Origin: Erysipelotrichaceae bacterium
GTDB taxonomy: Bacteria > Bacillota_I > Bacilli_A > Erysipelotrichales > Erysipelotrichaceae
DNA: 7,279 bases
NCBI GenBank assembly: GCA_900754715.1
Contig: CAAEDX010000241.1
Location: 1-7,279 of the forward strand
Direction of reading: 5' to 3'
Below, one piece after another: positions 1 through 7,279 of the stretch (its first letter is position 1; the number at the start of each line of letters is the position of its first letter). The position numbers and the translations under genes are program-made. The notes under the pieces were generated by a model. That model was not told the DNA's origin. It saw only the letters and a list, made by a program, of their open reading frames with translations, and made no database searches.

Positions 1-558
1 CAGCTGCGCCAGCGCGCGGCCGCGGTGTGATATCGCGTTCTTCTGCTCCTCGCTCACTTCGGCCAGCGTGGCCGCATAAGGCGGATAATAAAAGATCGGA
101 TCATAGCCAAAGCCTTTATCTCCGCGCGCATGATCTGCGATCTCACCTTCGACCACACCGGTAAACACATGCGCTGTGCCATCTTTCTCGACATAGGCGA
201 TGGCGCATACATAACGGGCGCTTCGCGTCTTTCCTTTCACCTGATCCATGATAAACTGGTTTTTCACCTCATAAGCCGTATCATAGCCCAGAAAACGCGC
301 AGAATACACGCCCGGCGCCTTATCCATCGCATCCACTTCCAGTCCTGAATCGTCCGAGATGACCGGAATGCCAAGACGCGCATGCACGGTCTCTGCTTTG
401 ATCATCGCGTTTTCCGCAAACGTCGTTCCAGTTTCTTCAATTTCTATCTGCTCGTTCAGACCGAGCAAGCTGCGCACTTGAAATCCCAGTGGTTCCAGCA
501 TCTCACGAAACTCTTCTACCTTGTGCGCATTGCTCGTTGCGATCATGATCTCTTTCAT
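1..558 (-). CDS. rdgB: RdgB/HAM1 (ITPase) family XTP/dITP diphosphatase, 3' end cut by window edge
   Basis: The protein hydrolyses non-canonical purine nucleoside triphosphates (XTP, ITP, dITP) to monophosphate plus pyrophosphate, keeping deaminated bases out of DNA and RNA; it is cytosolic. The 186 visible residues carry the family motifs in order: N-terminal TSNAHKVEEF (residues 8-17, nucleotide-binding loop), ETGTTFAENA (42-51), SDDSGLEV with the expected catalytic Asp near residue 70 (68-75), PGVYSAR (82-88), KGFGYDPIF (148-156) and SHRGRAL (177-183). Family members are about 195-205 residues, so probably only 10-20 C-terminal residues are missing beyond position 1; no stop codon is seen. 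The start at 558 is chosen because AGGTG sits 5 nt upstream and a good promoter lies just before it. An in-frame ATG 7 codons upstream (577-579) overlaps the -10 box and has no ribosome binding site. The neighbour upstream is divergent, so this gene heads its transcript. Family assignment is very secure. Confidence 0.96.
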   Translation of the reverse strand, partial: MKEIMIATSNAHKVEEFREMLEPLGFQVRSLLGLNEQIEIEETGTTFAENAMIKAETVHARLGIPVISDDSGLEVDAMDKAPGVYSARFLGYDTAYEVKNQFIMDQVKGKTRSARYVCAIAYVEKDGTAHVFTGVVEGEIADHARGDKGFGYDPIFYYPPYAATLAEVSEEQKNAISHRGRALAQL

Positions 559-577
559 CTTATCACCTGCCGCCCTC

Positions 578-606
578 ATTTTAGCAGAACCGCATGAGGA
601 TGTCAT
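578..606 (-). promoter_or_regulatory. Predicted sigma-A promoter for rdgB
   Basis: Reading the minus strand, ATGACA at 601-606 (5/6 to the -35 consensus) is followed by a 17-bp spacer and TAAAAT at 578-583 (5/6 to the -10 consensus). A TG two bases upstream of the -10 gives TGC-TAAAAT, an extended -10. Transcription would start near 571, leaving a leader of about 13 nt that just contains the AGGTG ribosome binding site. The geometry is good, but this is a prediction from consensus matching only. Confidence 0.7.
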
Positions 607-681
607 CGCCAGAAAGGCAATTCATTCATGTTTCACTTTCTTTTTCTGGTCAAAGCGCTGGAATTTTTTACCCACTTCAAG

Positions 682-687
682 TATAGT
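682..687 (+). promoter_or_regulatory. Possible -10 box for the rubrerythrin gene
   Basis: TATAGT (5/6 to TATAAT) lies 32 bp before the rubrerythrin start codon, in the only intergenic stretch available. The expected -35 position (659-664, TGGAAT) matches the consensus at only about 3 of 6 bases, so a regulator or activator may be needed, or the call may be wrong. I see no clear PerR-type palindrome in the 161-bp divergent spacer (559-719). Apart from this and the rdgB promoter, nothing else is recognisable there. Confidence 0.35.
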
Positions 688-719
688 AAGAGTGTTGAGG
701 AAAAAGGAGGATATTCAAC

Positions 720-1265
720 ATGGCTAAATTTGTATGTACTGTATGCGGTTACGTATACGAAGGTGATGCTGCCCCGGAAAAGTGCCCGGTCTGCGGTGTT
801 GGCGCTGACAAGTTCAAGAAGATGGAAGAAGGCGAGATGACCTGGGCTGCCGAGCATGAAGTCGGCGTAGCCAAGGGCGTAAGCGAAGACATCATCAAAG
901 ATCTGCGCGCCAATTTCGAAGGCGAATGCTCCGAAGTCGGCATGTACCTGGCAATGGCACGTGTCGCGCACCGTGAAGGATACCCGGAGATCGGCCTGTA
1001 CTATGAGAAAGCCGCATGGGAAGAAGCAGAACACGCTGCCAAGTTCGCTGAACTGCTGGGCGAAGTCGTTACGCCGTCCACCAAGAAGAACCTGGAAATG
1101 CGCGTAGAAGCAGAAAACGGCGCGACCGCAGGCAAGGTAGACCTGGCTAAGCGCGCCAAGGAAGCAAACCTGGATTCCATCCATGACACCGTGCACGAAA
1201 TGGCACGTGATGAAGCACGCCATGGCAGAGCATTTAAAGGCCTGCTCGATCGTTACTTCAAATAA
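720..1265 (+). CDS. Reverse rubrerythrin (rubredoxin domain first, diiron ferritin-like domain second)
   Basis: This is a non-haem iron protein of the rubrerythrin superfamily, expected to reduce H2O2 and/or O2 to water in the cytoplasm of an anaerobe with electrons from NAD(P)H via a reductase. Residues 1-40 form a short rubredoxin-like domain with Fe ligands in two CxxC pairs, C6/C9 and C22/C25 (CTVCGY and CPVCG). Residues from about 55 to 181 form the four-helix diiron domain, with candidate ligands E69 and/or E72, E102xxH105 and E165xxH168. This order is the reverse of classical rubrerythrin and matches the revRbr proteins known from clostridia. The length of 181 residues is normal. A strong AAGGAGG lies 9 nt before the ATG. 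The gene is monocistronic: divergent from rdgB, and ending at a terminator 7 nt after the stop. Genome annotations often call such proteins NADH peroxidase; the domain call is firm, while the preferred substrate is inferred. Confidence 0.95.
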   Translation: MAKFVCTVCGYVYEGDAAPEKCPVCGVGADKFKKMEEGEMTWAAEHEVGVAKGVSEDIIKDLRANFEGECSEVGMYLAMARVAHREGYPEIGLYYEKAAWEEAEHAAKFAELLGEVVTPSTKKNLEMRVEAENGATAGKVDLAKRAKEANLDSIHDTVHEMARDEARHGRAFKGLLDRYFK

Positions 1266-1272
1266 GACCGAT

Positions 1273-1300
1273 AAAAGACCGCAGCAGCGGTCTTTTCATT
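1273..1300 (+). terminator. Shared bidirectional intrinsic terminator (rubrerythrin / DppA-like gene)
   Basis: A perfect 10-bp stem (1273-1282 with 1287-1296, AAAAGACCGC/GCGGTCTTTT) closes a 4-nt AGCA loop and ends in a T-run on the plus strand. Because the A-run on the other arm gives a T-run on the minus strand, it can also stop transcription of the converging aminopeptidase gene, whose stop codon is at 1309-1311. The rubrerythrin stop codon lies at 1263-1265. Confidence 0.88.
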
Positions 1301-1308
1301 TGCGCTAT

Positions 1309-2130
1309 TCAGACAAACGCATTACATACCTTGATGATGAAGCGCATCAGCCTGTAGACCTTGGCATAATCGCTTCCCTCGATGCGGACAGTGCACGGCG
1401 CGATCCGCTGTATCTCAGGCATCCGGGCGACGAAATCCGCATTTTTCTCTTTATGGAACGTGATGTCCATGACATAGCCATCTTCGGGATAGATCTCATG
1501 GTGTGCATCGAGCGTCTGTCTGATCTCTCGCTCATATTGACGCACAAGCTCATCATGCGAACAGTTGATGGCCGCTGCAGAATTGATGACTTCTTTGGTC
1601 TGCACATAACGGAATTGGCCATGCAGTTCATCATCAAGCTGCTCTTTGAGCAGCGAATCTCCGCTGACCAGAATGACCGGCACGCCATGATGCCATGCCA
1701 GATGCGCATTGAGCCCGCTCTCTCCGATTTCCTCCCCATTCAGTGAGACACTGCGGATCATGGTGCCCCACATCGTATGCGCCATGATGCCGGGCGTATT
1801 GCTGCGGCAATGATAGCCGATGAAGCAGGCCCCGTCAAATTCAGCGCTGATCCCCTCCATCATGCCGTTCTCCTTAAACGCGCCCTGGCTGCAGACGAGC
1901 CGCACCCGCGGATCCAGATCCTCCGGAAGCAGATTGTCCATATTGCCATGCCCGTCATTGACGAGGATCTCCTGAATGCCATATTTGAATAATGTCTGCG
2001 CGACGATATTGACTTCATCGATCATGCGGCGGCGATACTGCTCATATTCCGGTACGCCCGGCATCGTATATGCGCTGTTGACATTGCCCCATATTCCTTC
2101 GATATCAGCCGAAATGTAGATCTTGTTCAT
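1309..2130 (-). CDS. M55 family zinc D-aminopeptidase, DppA-like
   Basis: The product resembles Bacillus subtilis DppA, a decameric D-stereospecific aminopeptidase that releases D-amino acids (notably D-Ala) from short peptides; a role in recycling peptidoglycan-derived peptides is plausible but inferred. Of 273 residues, the conserved metal and catalytic positions are visible: SADIEG with D9 and E11, VNDGHGN with H61, FIGYHCRS with H107, GIMAHTM with H118 (equivalent to the catalytic His), and GESGLNA with E137. No signal peptide is seen. The start at 2130 is preferred over ATGs at 2133, 2136 and 2148: AAAGGAAGG at 2137-2145 lies 6 nt before the 2130 ATG, a normal spacing, whereas the 2148 ATG lies upstream of that site. 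No dipeptide transporter genes accompany it, unlike the B. subtilis dpp operon. It follows groEL by 63 nt, across a terminator, and no clear promoter of its own is visible. Confidence 0.93.
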   Translation of the reverse strand: MNKIYISADIEGIWGNVNSAYTMPGVPEYEQYRRRMIDEVNIVAQTLFKYGIQEILVNDGHGNMDNLLPEDLDPRVRLVCSQGAFKENGMMEGISAEFDGACFIGYHCRSNTPGIMAHTMWGTMIRSVSLNGEEIGESGLNAHLAWHHGVPVILVSGDSLLKEQLDDELHGQFRYVQTKEVINSAAAINCSHDELVRQYEREIRQTLDAHHEIYPEDGYVMDITFHKEKNADFVARMPEIQRIAPCTVRIEGSDYAKVYRLMRFIIKVCNAFV

Positions 2131-2160
2131 CATCATCCTTCCTTTCATGAAAAGGATAAC

Positions 2161-2186
2161 ATAAAAAGACCCGGTTGTCCCGGGTC
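2161..2186 (-). terminator. Intrinsic terminator after groEL
   Basis: On the minus strand a 7-bp GC-rich stem GACCCGG/CCGGGTC (2168-2174 with 2180-2186, 5-nt loop) is followed directly by TTTTTAT. It begins 7 nt after the groEL stop codon and separates groESL from the downstream aminopeptidase gene. The stem is shorter than the other terminators in the window, so partial read-through is possible. Confidence 0.82.
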
Positions 2187-2193
2187 ATTGTGA

Positions 2194-4085
<1,892 letters not shown>

Positions 4086-4105
4086 TTCAATTCCTCCTTC
4101 AAGAA

Positions 4106-4132
4106 TTAGCACTCTTAGCACATAACTGCTAA
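4106..4132 (-). promoter_or_regulatory. CIRCE operator, promoter-proximal copy (HrcA site)
   Basis: The consensus is TTAGCACTC-N9-GAGTGCTAA. The plus strand shows TTAGCACTC (4106-4114, 9/9), a 9-nt spacer (4115-4123) and AACTGCTAA (4124-4132, 7/9). It lies just downstream of the predicted transcription start and ahead of the groES ribosome binding site, the usual place for HrcA repression of groESL. The spacer itself contains a further TTAGCAC copy, so the left arm is directly repeated at a 9-bp step. Confidence 0.9.
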
Positions 4133-4140
4133 CACTGATT

Positions 4141-4168
4141 ATTATACTCATTTTTAGCACTTTGACAA
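4141..4168 (-). promoter_or_regulatory. Sigma-A promoter of the groESL operon
   Basis: On the minus strand, TTGTCA (4163-4168, 5/6 to the -35 consensus) is separated by 16 bp from a perfect TATAAT (4141-4146). The predicted start near 4134 gives a leader of about 49 nt containing the proximal CIRCE and the ribosome binding site. A vegetative promoter under CIRCE control is the standard Bacillota arrangement for groESL. Confidence 0.88.
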
Positions 4169-4180
4169 CCCCTCTGCTAA
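4154..4180 (-). promoter_or_regulatory. Second CIRCE-like operator overlapping the groESL -35 box
   Basis: The plus strand reads TTAGCACTT (4154-4162, 8/9 to the left arm), a 9-nt spacer that begins with the -35 hexamer (4163-4171), and CTCTGCTAA (4172-4180, 6/9 to the right arm, with the TGCTAA core intact). The exact 9-9-9 geometry and conserved TTAGCA/TGCTAA cores argue for a real, weaker HrcA site. The outermost three bases of the right arm do not match, so binding needs testing. Confidence 0.65.
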
Positions 4181-4200
4181 TCTTTTTTGCGGTTTTTTCA

Positions 4201-4232
4201 AAAACAAAGACAGGCGCCGCAAACGCCTGTCT
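4201..4232 (-). terminator. Intrinsic terminator after the NifX-like gene
   Basis: On the minus strand a 9-bp stem AGACAGGCG/CGCCTGTCT (4208-4216 with 4224-4232, 7-nt loop) is followed by a T-rich tract (4201-4207). It starts 7 nt after the stop codon of the NifX-like gene and ends the thrS cluster, keeping it apart from the groESL promoter. Confidence 0.87.
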
Positions 4233-4239
4233 GTTTTAC

Positions 4240-4620
4240 TCATTTTGTGCAGGAATGGGAACCACAGTCATGTGCGCCCTCATGCTCATGATGATGACAT
4301 GAAGCATCAGGGTCATCCTGCAGGGCTCCTTTAGCAAACGCAGAAAGCGCCATGCGCGCGTCCATATCAACACCGCGGACCACCTTGATCCCTCTTTCGC
4401 TCAGCGCGTTCACGGCACCCTGTCCGATGCCGCCGCAGATCACGGTATCCACGCCCCATTCGCTAAGCAATGCGCTCAGCGCGCCATGTCCGCTGCCATT
4501 GGTCGAGCGCAGCTGCTCATGCTTTGCCTCATGATCTTCGATATCGGCGATGAGGAACGCGGCGGTCTTCCCGAAATGCTGGAAGATCCTGCCATTTTCA
4601 AACGGTACTGCCACTCTCAT
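4240..4620 (-). CDS. NifX/NifB-domain (dinitrogenase iron-molybdenum cofactor family) protein with His/Cys-rich tail
   Basis: The 126-residue protein matches the small stand-alone NifX-like family: MRVAVPFENGRIFQHFGKTAAFLIADIED at the N-terminus (1-29; the FQHFG segment is typical), then a Rossmann-like core with LLSEWGVDTVICGGIGQGAVNALSERGIKVVRG (residues 51-83). Members bind or carry metal clusters, but the free-standing forms in non-nitrogen-fixers have no settled function. The tail (108-124) holds three Cys (108, 119, 124) and six His (109, 110, 111, 113, 117, 122), which suggests metal binding. No nif genes are present, so nitrogen fixation is not implied. The start codon lies 1 nt after the upstream stop (TGAGATG), with GGAGG inside the upstream gene 9 nt before the ATG, pointing to translational coupling. 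It is the last gene of the thrS cluster. Confidence 0.88.
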   Translation of the reverse strand: MRVAVPFENGRIFQHFGKTAAFLIADIEDHEAKHEQLRSTNGSGHGALSALLSEWGVDTVICGGIGQGAVNALSERGIKVVRGVDMDARMALSAFAKGALQDDPDASCHHHEHEGAHDCGSHSCTK

Positions 4621-4621
4621 C

Positions 4622-5551
4622 TCACTGTGCCTCCATCAACAGGGCGTCGAGATCGACCTCGATGCCGAAGATCTCCGCAAACTGCGCCAGGTCGCTGCGC
4701 GCATCCTGTGCGCTGACATAACAGATGTTCTGCCTATCCCAAGAATTGACCGCGACATCCGCGCTGGGCACACCGAGCACATCCACGCCAGCTGTTTCGA
4801 TCTGTGCACGCAGCGCCGCTTCATCGCCGCTCGTCTCATTCGCAAAAGTTTCGATGGCATCCAGCACGCTGCTCAGCTGTGCGCTTTCCCCTTTTTTCAC
4901 GAAGATGGAAGCCTGCGGATAACCAGCGTCTGCCTGCGTGCCATTCTTTTCCGCGTAGAGCTGCTGTAAGTCCGCGATGACCTTGAGTTCCTTGCCGCTT
5001 TCTCTGCCTTTGGCAATGGTCGCGGTCACGGCCGGCTCCGCCAGCAGCGCCACGCTCGCTTTGCCGCTGAGCAGCTGCGCCTGCGCGTCACTGACCGCAT
5101 TATAATACGTCACGGCCGGTGTGATGCTGTCCAGATCGATAGCATTTTGCAGCACGAGCTGCGGGACCGCAGCTTCGCCAAAGGCCGCAAGCTCACCTTC
5201 CTTGTTCAGCGCATCATCATCTTCCGCGACAAGGTACAGATTGCCCCATGTGATGACGGCGGCCAGCTCATAATCATCCGCGCCTTTGGCCGCAAGGCTC
5301 ATGCCCAGGTTGCTGGGCGCCACGATGATATCATATTCGCTGTCTGCCTTGGCCAGCTCGCTCTGCAGCACATCGCTGCCGCTCACTGTCTCCACATTTG
5401 CGACATTCTCATTGCCAAAAGCGCCCAGGATGCCCAACGCAGGCGCGCCGGTCGGCGCAAGGATGTTCACTTCCTCATTCTGTCCGGCGCCGCAGCCTGC
5501 CATGCTCAGCGCAAGCAAAGCGGCACAGGCCGTCTTCCATAACTTCCTCAT
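4622..5551 (-). CDS. Lipoprotein resembling ABC transporter substrate-binding protein (NMT1/SsuA-like fold), substrate unknown
   Basis: The 309-residue product starts with a lipoprotein signal peptide: positive residues (MRKLWK), a hydrophobic stretch (8-18) and a lipobox SMAGC with the lipidated Cys at 20, so it should be anchored on the outer face of the membrane. The mature part begins with NILAPTGAPALGILGAF (29-45), a pattern typical of type 2 periplasmic binding proteins of the nitrate/sulfonate/thiamine-precursor type. Later segments, such as YDIIVAPSNLGMSLAAKGADDYELAAV and VALLAEPAVTATIAKG, fit the alternating strands and helices of that fold. No permease or ATPase gene lies in the window, so the ligand and any transporter partner are unknown. 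Its ATG overlaps the thrS stop codon by 4 nt (ATGA), with GAGGAG 8 nt upstream inside thrS, so it is almost certainly cotranscribed with thrS. The fold assignment is moderately sure and the substrate cannot be called. Confidence 0.82.
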   Translation of the reverse strand: MRKLWKTACAALLALSMAGCGAGQNEEVNILAPTGAPALGILGAFGNENVANVETVSGSDVLQSELAKADSEYDIIVAPSNLGMSLAAKGADDYELAAVITWGNLYLVAEDDDALNKEGELAAFGEAAVPQLVLQNAIDLDSITPAVTYYNAVSDAQAQLLSGKASVALLAEPAVTATIAKGRESGKELKVIADLQQLYAEKNGTQADAGYPQASIFVKKGESAQLSSVLDAIETFANETSGDEAALRAQIETAGVDVLGVPSADVAVNSWDRQNICYVSAQDARSDLAQFAEIFGIEVDLDALLMEAQ

Positions 5552-7278
5552 GCCTTTTTCTCCTCAATTTCCTTCACGAAGGCATCGATTGCTTCCTGCA
5601 ACGGGAGCGTCACGCTCTGCTTCTGGCCGCTGCGGCGGATCGTAACCGTACGGTCTGCACACTCGCCTTCTCCGACGACGATTTGGACCGGTATCTTGGC
5701 AATCTGTGCTTCACGTACACGATATCCAAGCTTCTCGTTGCGCGCATCGACGCTGCAGCGGATACCTCTGGCTTTCAGCGATGCGCATACCTCTTGCGCA
5801 TATCCGCCATGCTTTTCAGCCAGCACCGGGATGATCTCGATCTGCTTCGGAGCCAGCCACATCGGAAAATGACCGCCGTAATGCTCGATCAGAATGCCGA
5901 TGAAACGCTCGATGGAGCCATAGATGACCCTGTGCAGCATGACCGGTCGGACCTTTTTGCCTTCGCTGTCCACATAAGTGCAGTCGAATCGCTCTGGCAG
6001 GTTCATGTCCATCTGGATCGTGCCGCACTGCCATACACGGCCCAGGCTGTCGCGGATATGGAAATCCAGTTTCGGCCCATAGAACGCGCCATCGCCCTCA
6101 TTGATGCGGAAAGTCTTGCCGGCTGCGACGCAGGCATCGCCCAGCGCTTTCTCACAGGCATCCCAGGTGGCGATCTCTCCCATGTAATCTTCCGGGCGGG
6201 TAGACAGCTCAATATCGTATGTGAGGCCGAAGATGGAGTACATCCGGTCGATGAACGCGATCAGCCGCTTCACCTCTTCTTCCACCTGATCCGGCCGCAT
6301 GAATAGATGCGCGTCATCCTGAGTAAACGTACGTACGCGGAACAGACCGTTCAAGGCACCGCTGGCTTCATGGCGATGCACCTGGCCAAGCTCGCCCATG
6401 CGCAGCGGCAGATCCTTATAGGAATGCAGCGTGCTGTTATAGACAAGCATTGCGCCCGGGCAGTTCATCGGCTTGATGGCAAATTCACGATCATCGACCA
6501 TCGTCGTATACATATTGTCCTTATAGTGATCCCAGTGGCCGCTGGTCTCCCACAGCTCCTTGCTCATCATGATCGGCGTCTTGATGAACTGATAGCCTTC
6601 CTTCGTATGCTCTTCATACCAGAATTGCTCGAGCACATTGCGCAGGATCATACCATTCGGCAAAAAGATCGGCATGCCGGCCGCATACTCGCTCATCATG
6701 AACAAGCCCAGCTCACGGCCCAGCTTCTTATGGTCGCGCTTCTTGGCCTCTTCCAGAAGCTGCAGATGCTCTTCCAGCTCCTCCTTGGTCTCAAAGCATA
6801 CGCCGTAGATGCGCTGCAGCATCTTGTTGTTCGCATCGCCCTTCCAGTAGGCGCCGGAATGCTTGAGCAGCTTGAAATTGCGGCACTGCTTCACCGTATC
6901 GACATGCGGTCCGCGGCAAAGATCCACAAATTCGCCCTGACGATAGATGGTGATGTTCCCGTCTTCCAGATGGCTGATCAGATCCAGCTTGTATTCATCG
7001 TCTTTGAACATCTCCAGCGCATCTGCCTTGGAGATTTCCTCACGCACGATGCGCTTGCCATCCTTGGCGATCTTCTTCATCTCTTTCTCGATCAGCGTCA
7101 GATCTTCATCCGTGATCTTCTTGTCTCCCAGATCCATGTCATAGTAAAACCCTTCGGAAACGACTGGTCCGACCCAAAACTTGGCCTGCGGATACAGACG
7201 CTTCACCGCCTGCGCCATCATGTGCGCGCAGGAATGATTCAGCTTGCTGAGCTGCTCATTTTCCTTGATGTCAATCAT
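5548..7278 (-). CDS. thrS: Threonine--tRNA ligase (ThrRS); visible part lacks the N-terminal TGS domain, start at or beyond the right edge
   Basis: ThrRS charges tRNA-Thr with threonine in the cytosol. The 576 visible residues start inside the interdomain linker just before the editing domain. That domain is present, with HSCAH (15-19) and DLCRGPHVD carrying the Cys/His of the editing site. The class II catalytic core has KPMNCPGAM (zinc-ligand Cys), RHEASGALNGLFRVRTFTQ (motif 2), QDDAHLF (zinc-ligand His) and MLHRVIYGSIERF (third zinc ligand and motif 3). The C-terminal anticodon-binding domain includes RNEKLGYRVREAQ. Typical bacterial ThrRS has about 640 residues; the missing 60 or so correspond to the TGS domain. 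An ATG at 7276-7278 could be a true start of a TGS-less enzyme, but only one base lies upstream, so truncation by the window edge cannot be excluded. The gene heads the visible cluster with the lipoprotein and NifX-like genes. Confidence 0.97.
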   Translation of the reverse strand: MIDIKENEQLSKLNHSCAHMMAQAVKRLYPQAKFWVGPVVSEGFYYDMDLGDKKITDEDLTLIEKEMKKIAKDGKRIVREEISKADALEMFKDDEYKLDLISHLEDGNITIYRQGEFVDLCRGPHVDTVKQCRNFKLLKHSGAYWKGDANNKMLQRIYGVCFETKEELEEHLQLLEEAKKRDHKKLGRELGLFMMSEYAAGMPIFLPNGMILRNVLEQFWYEEHTKEGYQFIKTPIMMSKELWETSGHWDHYKDNMYTTMVDDREFAIKPMNCPGAMLVYNSTLHSYKDLPLRMGELGQVHRHEASGALNGLFRVRTFTQDDAHLFMRPDQVEEEVKRLIAFIDRMYSIFGLTYDIELSTRPEDYMGEIATWDACEKALGDACVAAGKTFRINEGDGAFYGPKLDFHIRDSLGRVWQCGTIQMDMNLPERFDCTYVDSEGKKVRPVMLHRVIYGSIERFIGILIEHYGGHFPMWLAPKQIEIIPVLAEKHGGYAQEVCASLKARGIRCSVDARNEKLGYRVREAQIAKIPVQIVVGEGECADRTVTIRRSGQKQSVTLPLQEAIDAFVKEIEEKKA

Positions 7279-7279
7279 C

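Noticed and set aside
559..579. Upstream in-frame ATG as the rdgB start
   Set aside because: It overlaps the predicted -10 box, lacks a ribosome binding site and would add seven residues ahead of the conserved N-terminus.
633..1223. A 196-codon minus-strand open frame opposite the rubrerythrin gene
   Set aside because: It is antisense to a gene with all diagnostic motifs; its product is Phe/Cys-rich with no recognisable domain, as expected of a shadow frame.
2146..2174. Possible promoter for the DppA-like gene (GGGACA, 17 bp, TATCCT on the minus strand)
   Set aside because: It is built from the terminator hairpin, matches only 4/6 in each box and would start transcription on top of the ribosome binding site.
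4086..4160. N-terminal extension of groES to an upstream ATG at 4160
   Set aside because: The extension would translate through the CIRCE operator and -10 box, and GroES homologues begin at the MLKPLHDN start, which has an ideal ribosome binding site.
4191..4207. Small A/T inverted repeat GTTTTTTCAAAAAC upstream of the groESL promoter
   Set aside because: It is a 6-bp A/T stem with a 2-nt loop next to the terminator T-tract, and is expected by chance in such sequence.
4240..4620. Evidence for nitrogen fixation from the NifX-like domain
   Set aside because: The domain is common as a stand-alone protein in anaerobes without nitrogenase, and no nif structural or assembly genes are present.
5398..6306. 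A 302-codon plus-strand open frame opposite the thrS 3' end and lipoprotein gene
   Set aside because: It lies wholly antisense to two well-supported genes, resembles no family I recognise, and its openness follows from codon bias on the coding strand.

Overview
The window looks like chromosomal housekeeping DNA from an anaerobic, Gram-positive-type member of the Bacillota with about 50% G+C. The grounds are strong GGAGG ribosome binding sites, HrcA/CIRCE-type control of groESL, a lipobox lipoprotein, and a rubrerythrin with the rubredoxin domain first, a type best known from clostridia. The ThrRS and GroEL sequences fit Erysipelotrichia or a relative, but that placement is only an inference. 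There are no insertion sequences, CRISPR arrays, tRNAs or rRNAs.

Layout from left to right: (1) the 5' 186 codons of an ITPase/RdgB-family nucleotide-pool sanitation gene on the minus strand, running off the left edge, with its own well-formed promoter; (2) a 161-bp divergent spacer; (3) a plus-strand reverse rubrerythrin, the only rightward gene, ending at a perfect hairpin terminator shared with the next, converging gene; (4) a minus-strand M55 D-aminopeptidase of the DppA type; (5) groES-groEL on the minus strand, with a strong promoter carrying two CIRCE-like operators and a terminator after groEL; (6) a tightly packed minus-strand cluster: thrS, then a substrate-binding-protein-like lipoprotein overlapping it by 4 nt, then a NifX/NifB-domain protein 1 nt further on, closed by a terminator.

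Several functions concern stress and housekeeping: peroxide/oxygen reduction (rubrerythrin), protein folding (GroESL), nucleotide pool cleaning (RdgB), D-amino-acid peptide turnover (DppA) and tRNA charging (ThrRS). Apart from groES-groEL they are not a dedicated pathway. The thrS-linked pair (lipoprotein plus metal-tail NifX-like protein) is the least explained part.

I found no clearly new multi-gene system. The observations most worth following up are the double CIRCE arrangement bracketing the groESL promoter, the orphan lipoprotein/NifX-like pair coupled to thrS, and a ThrRS that either naturally lacks the N-terminal TGS domain or is cut by the window edge.
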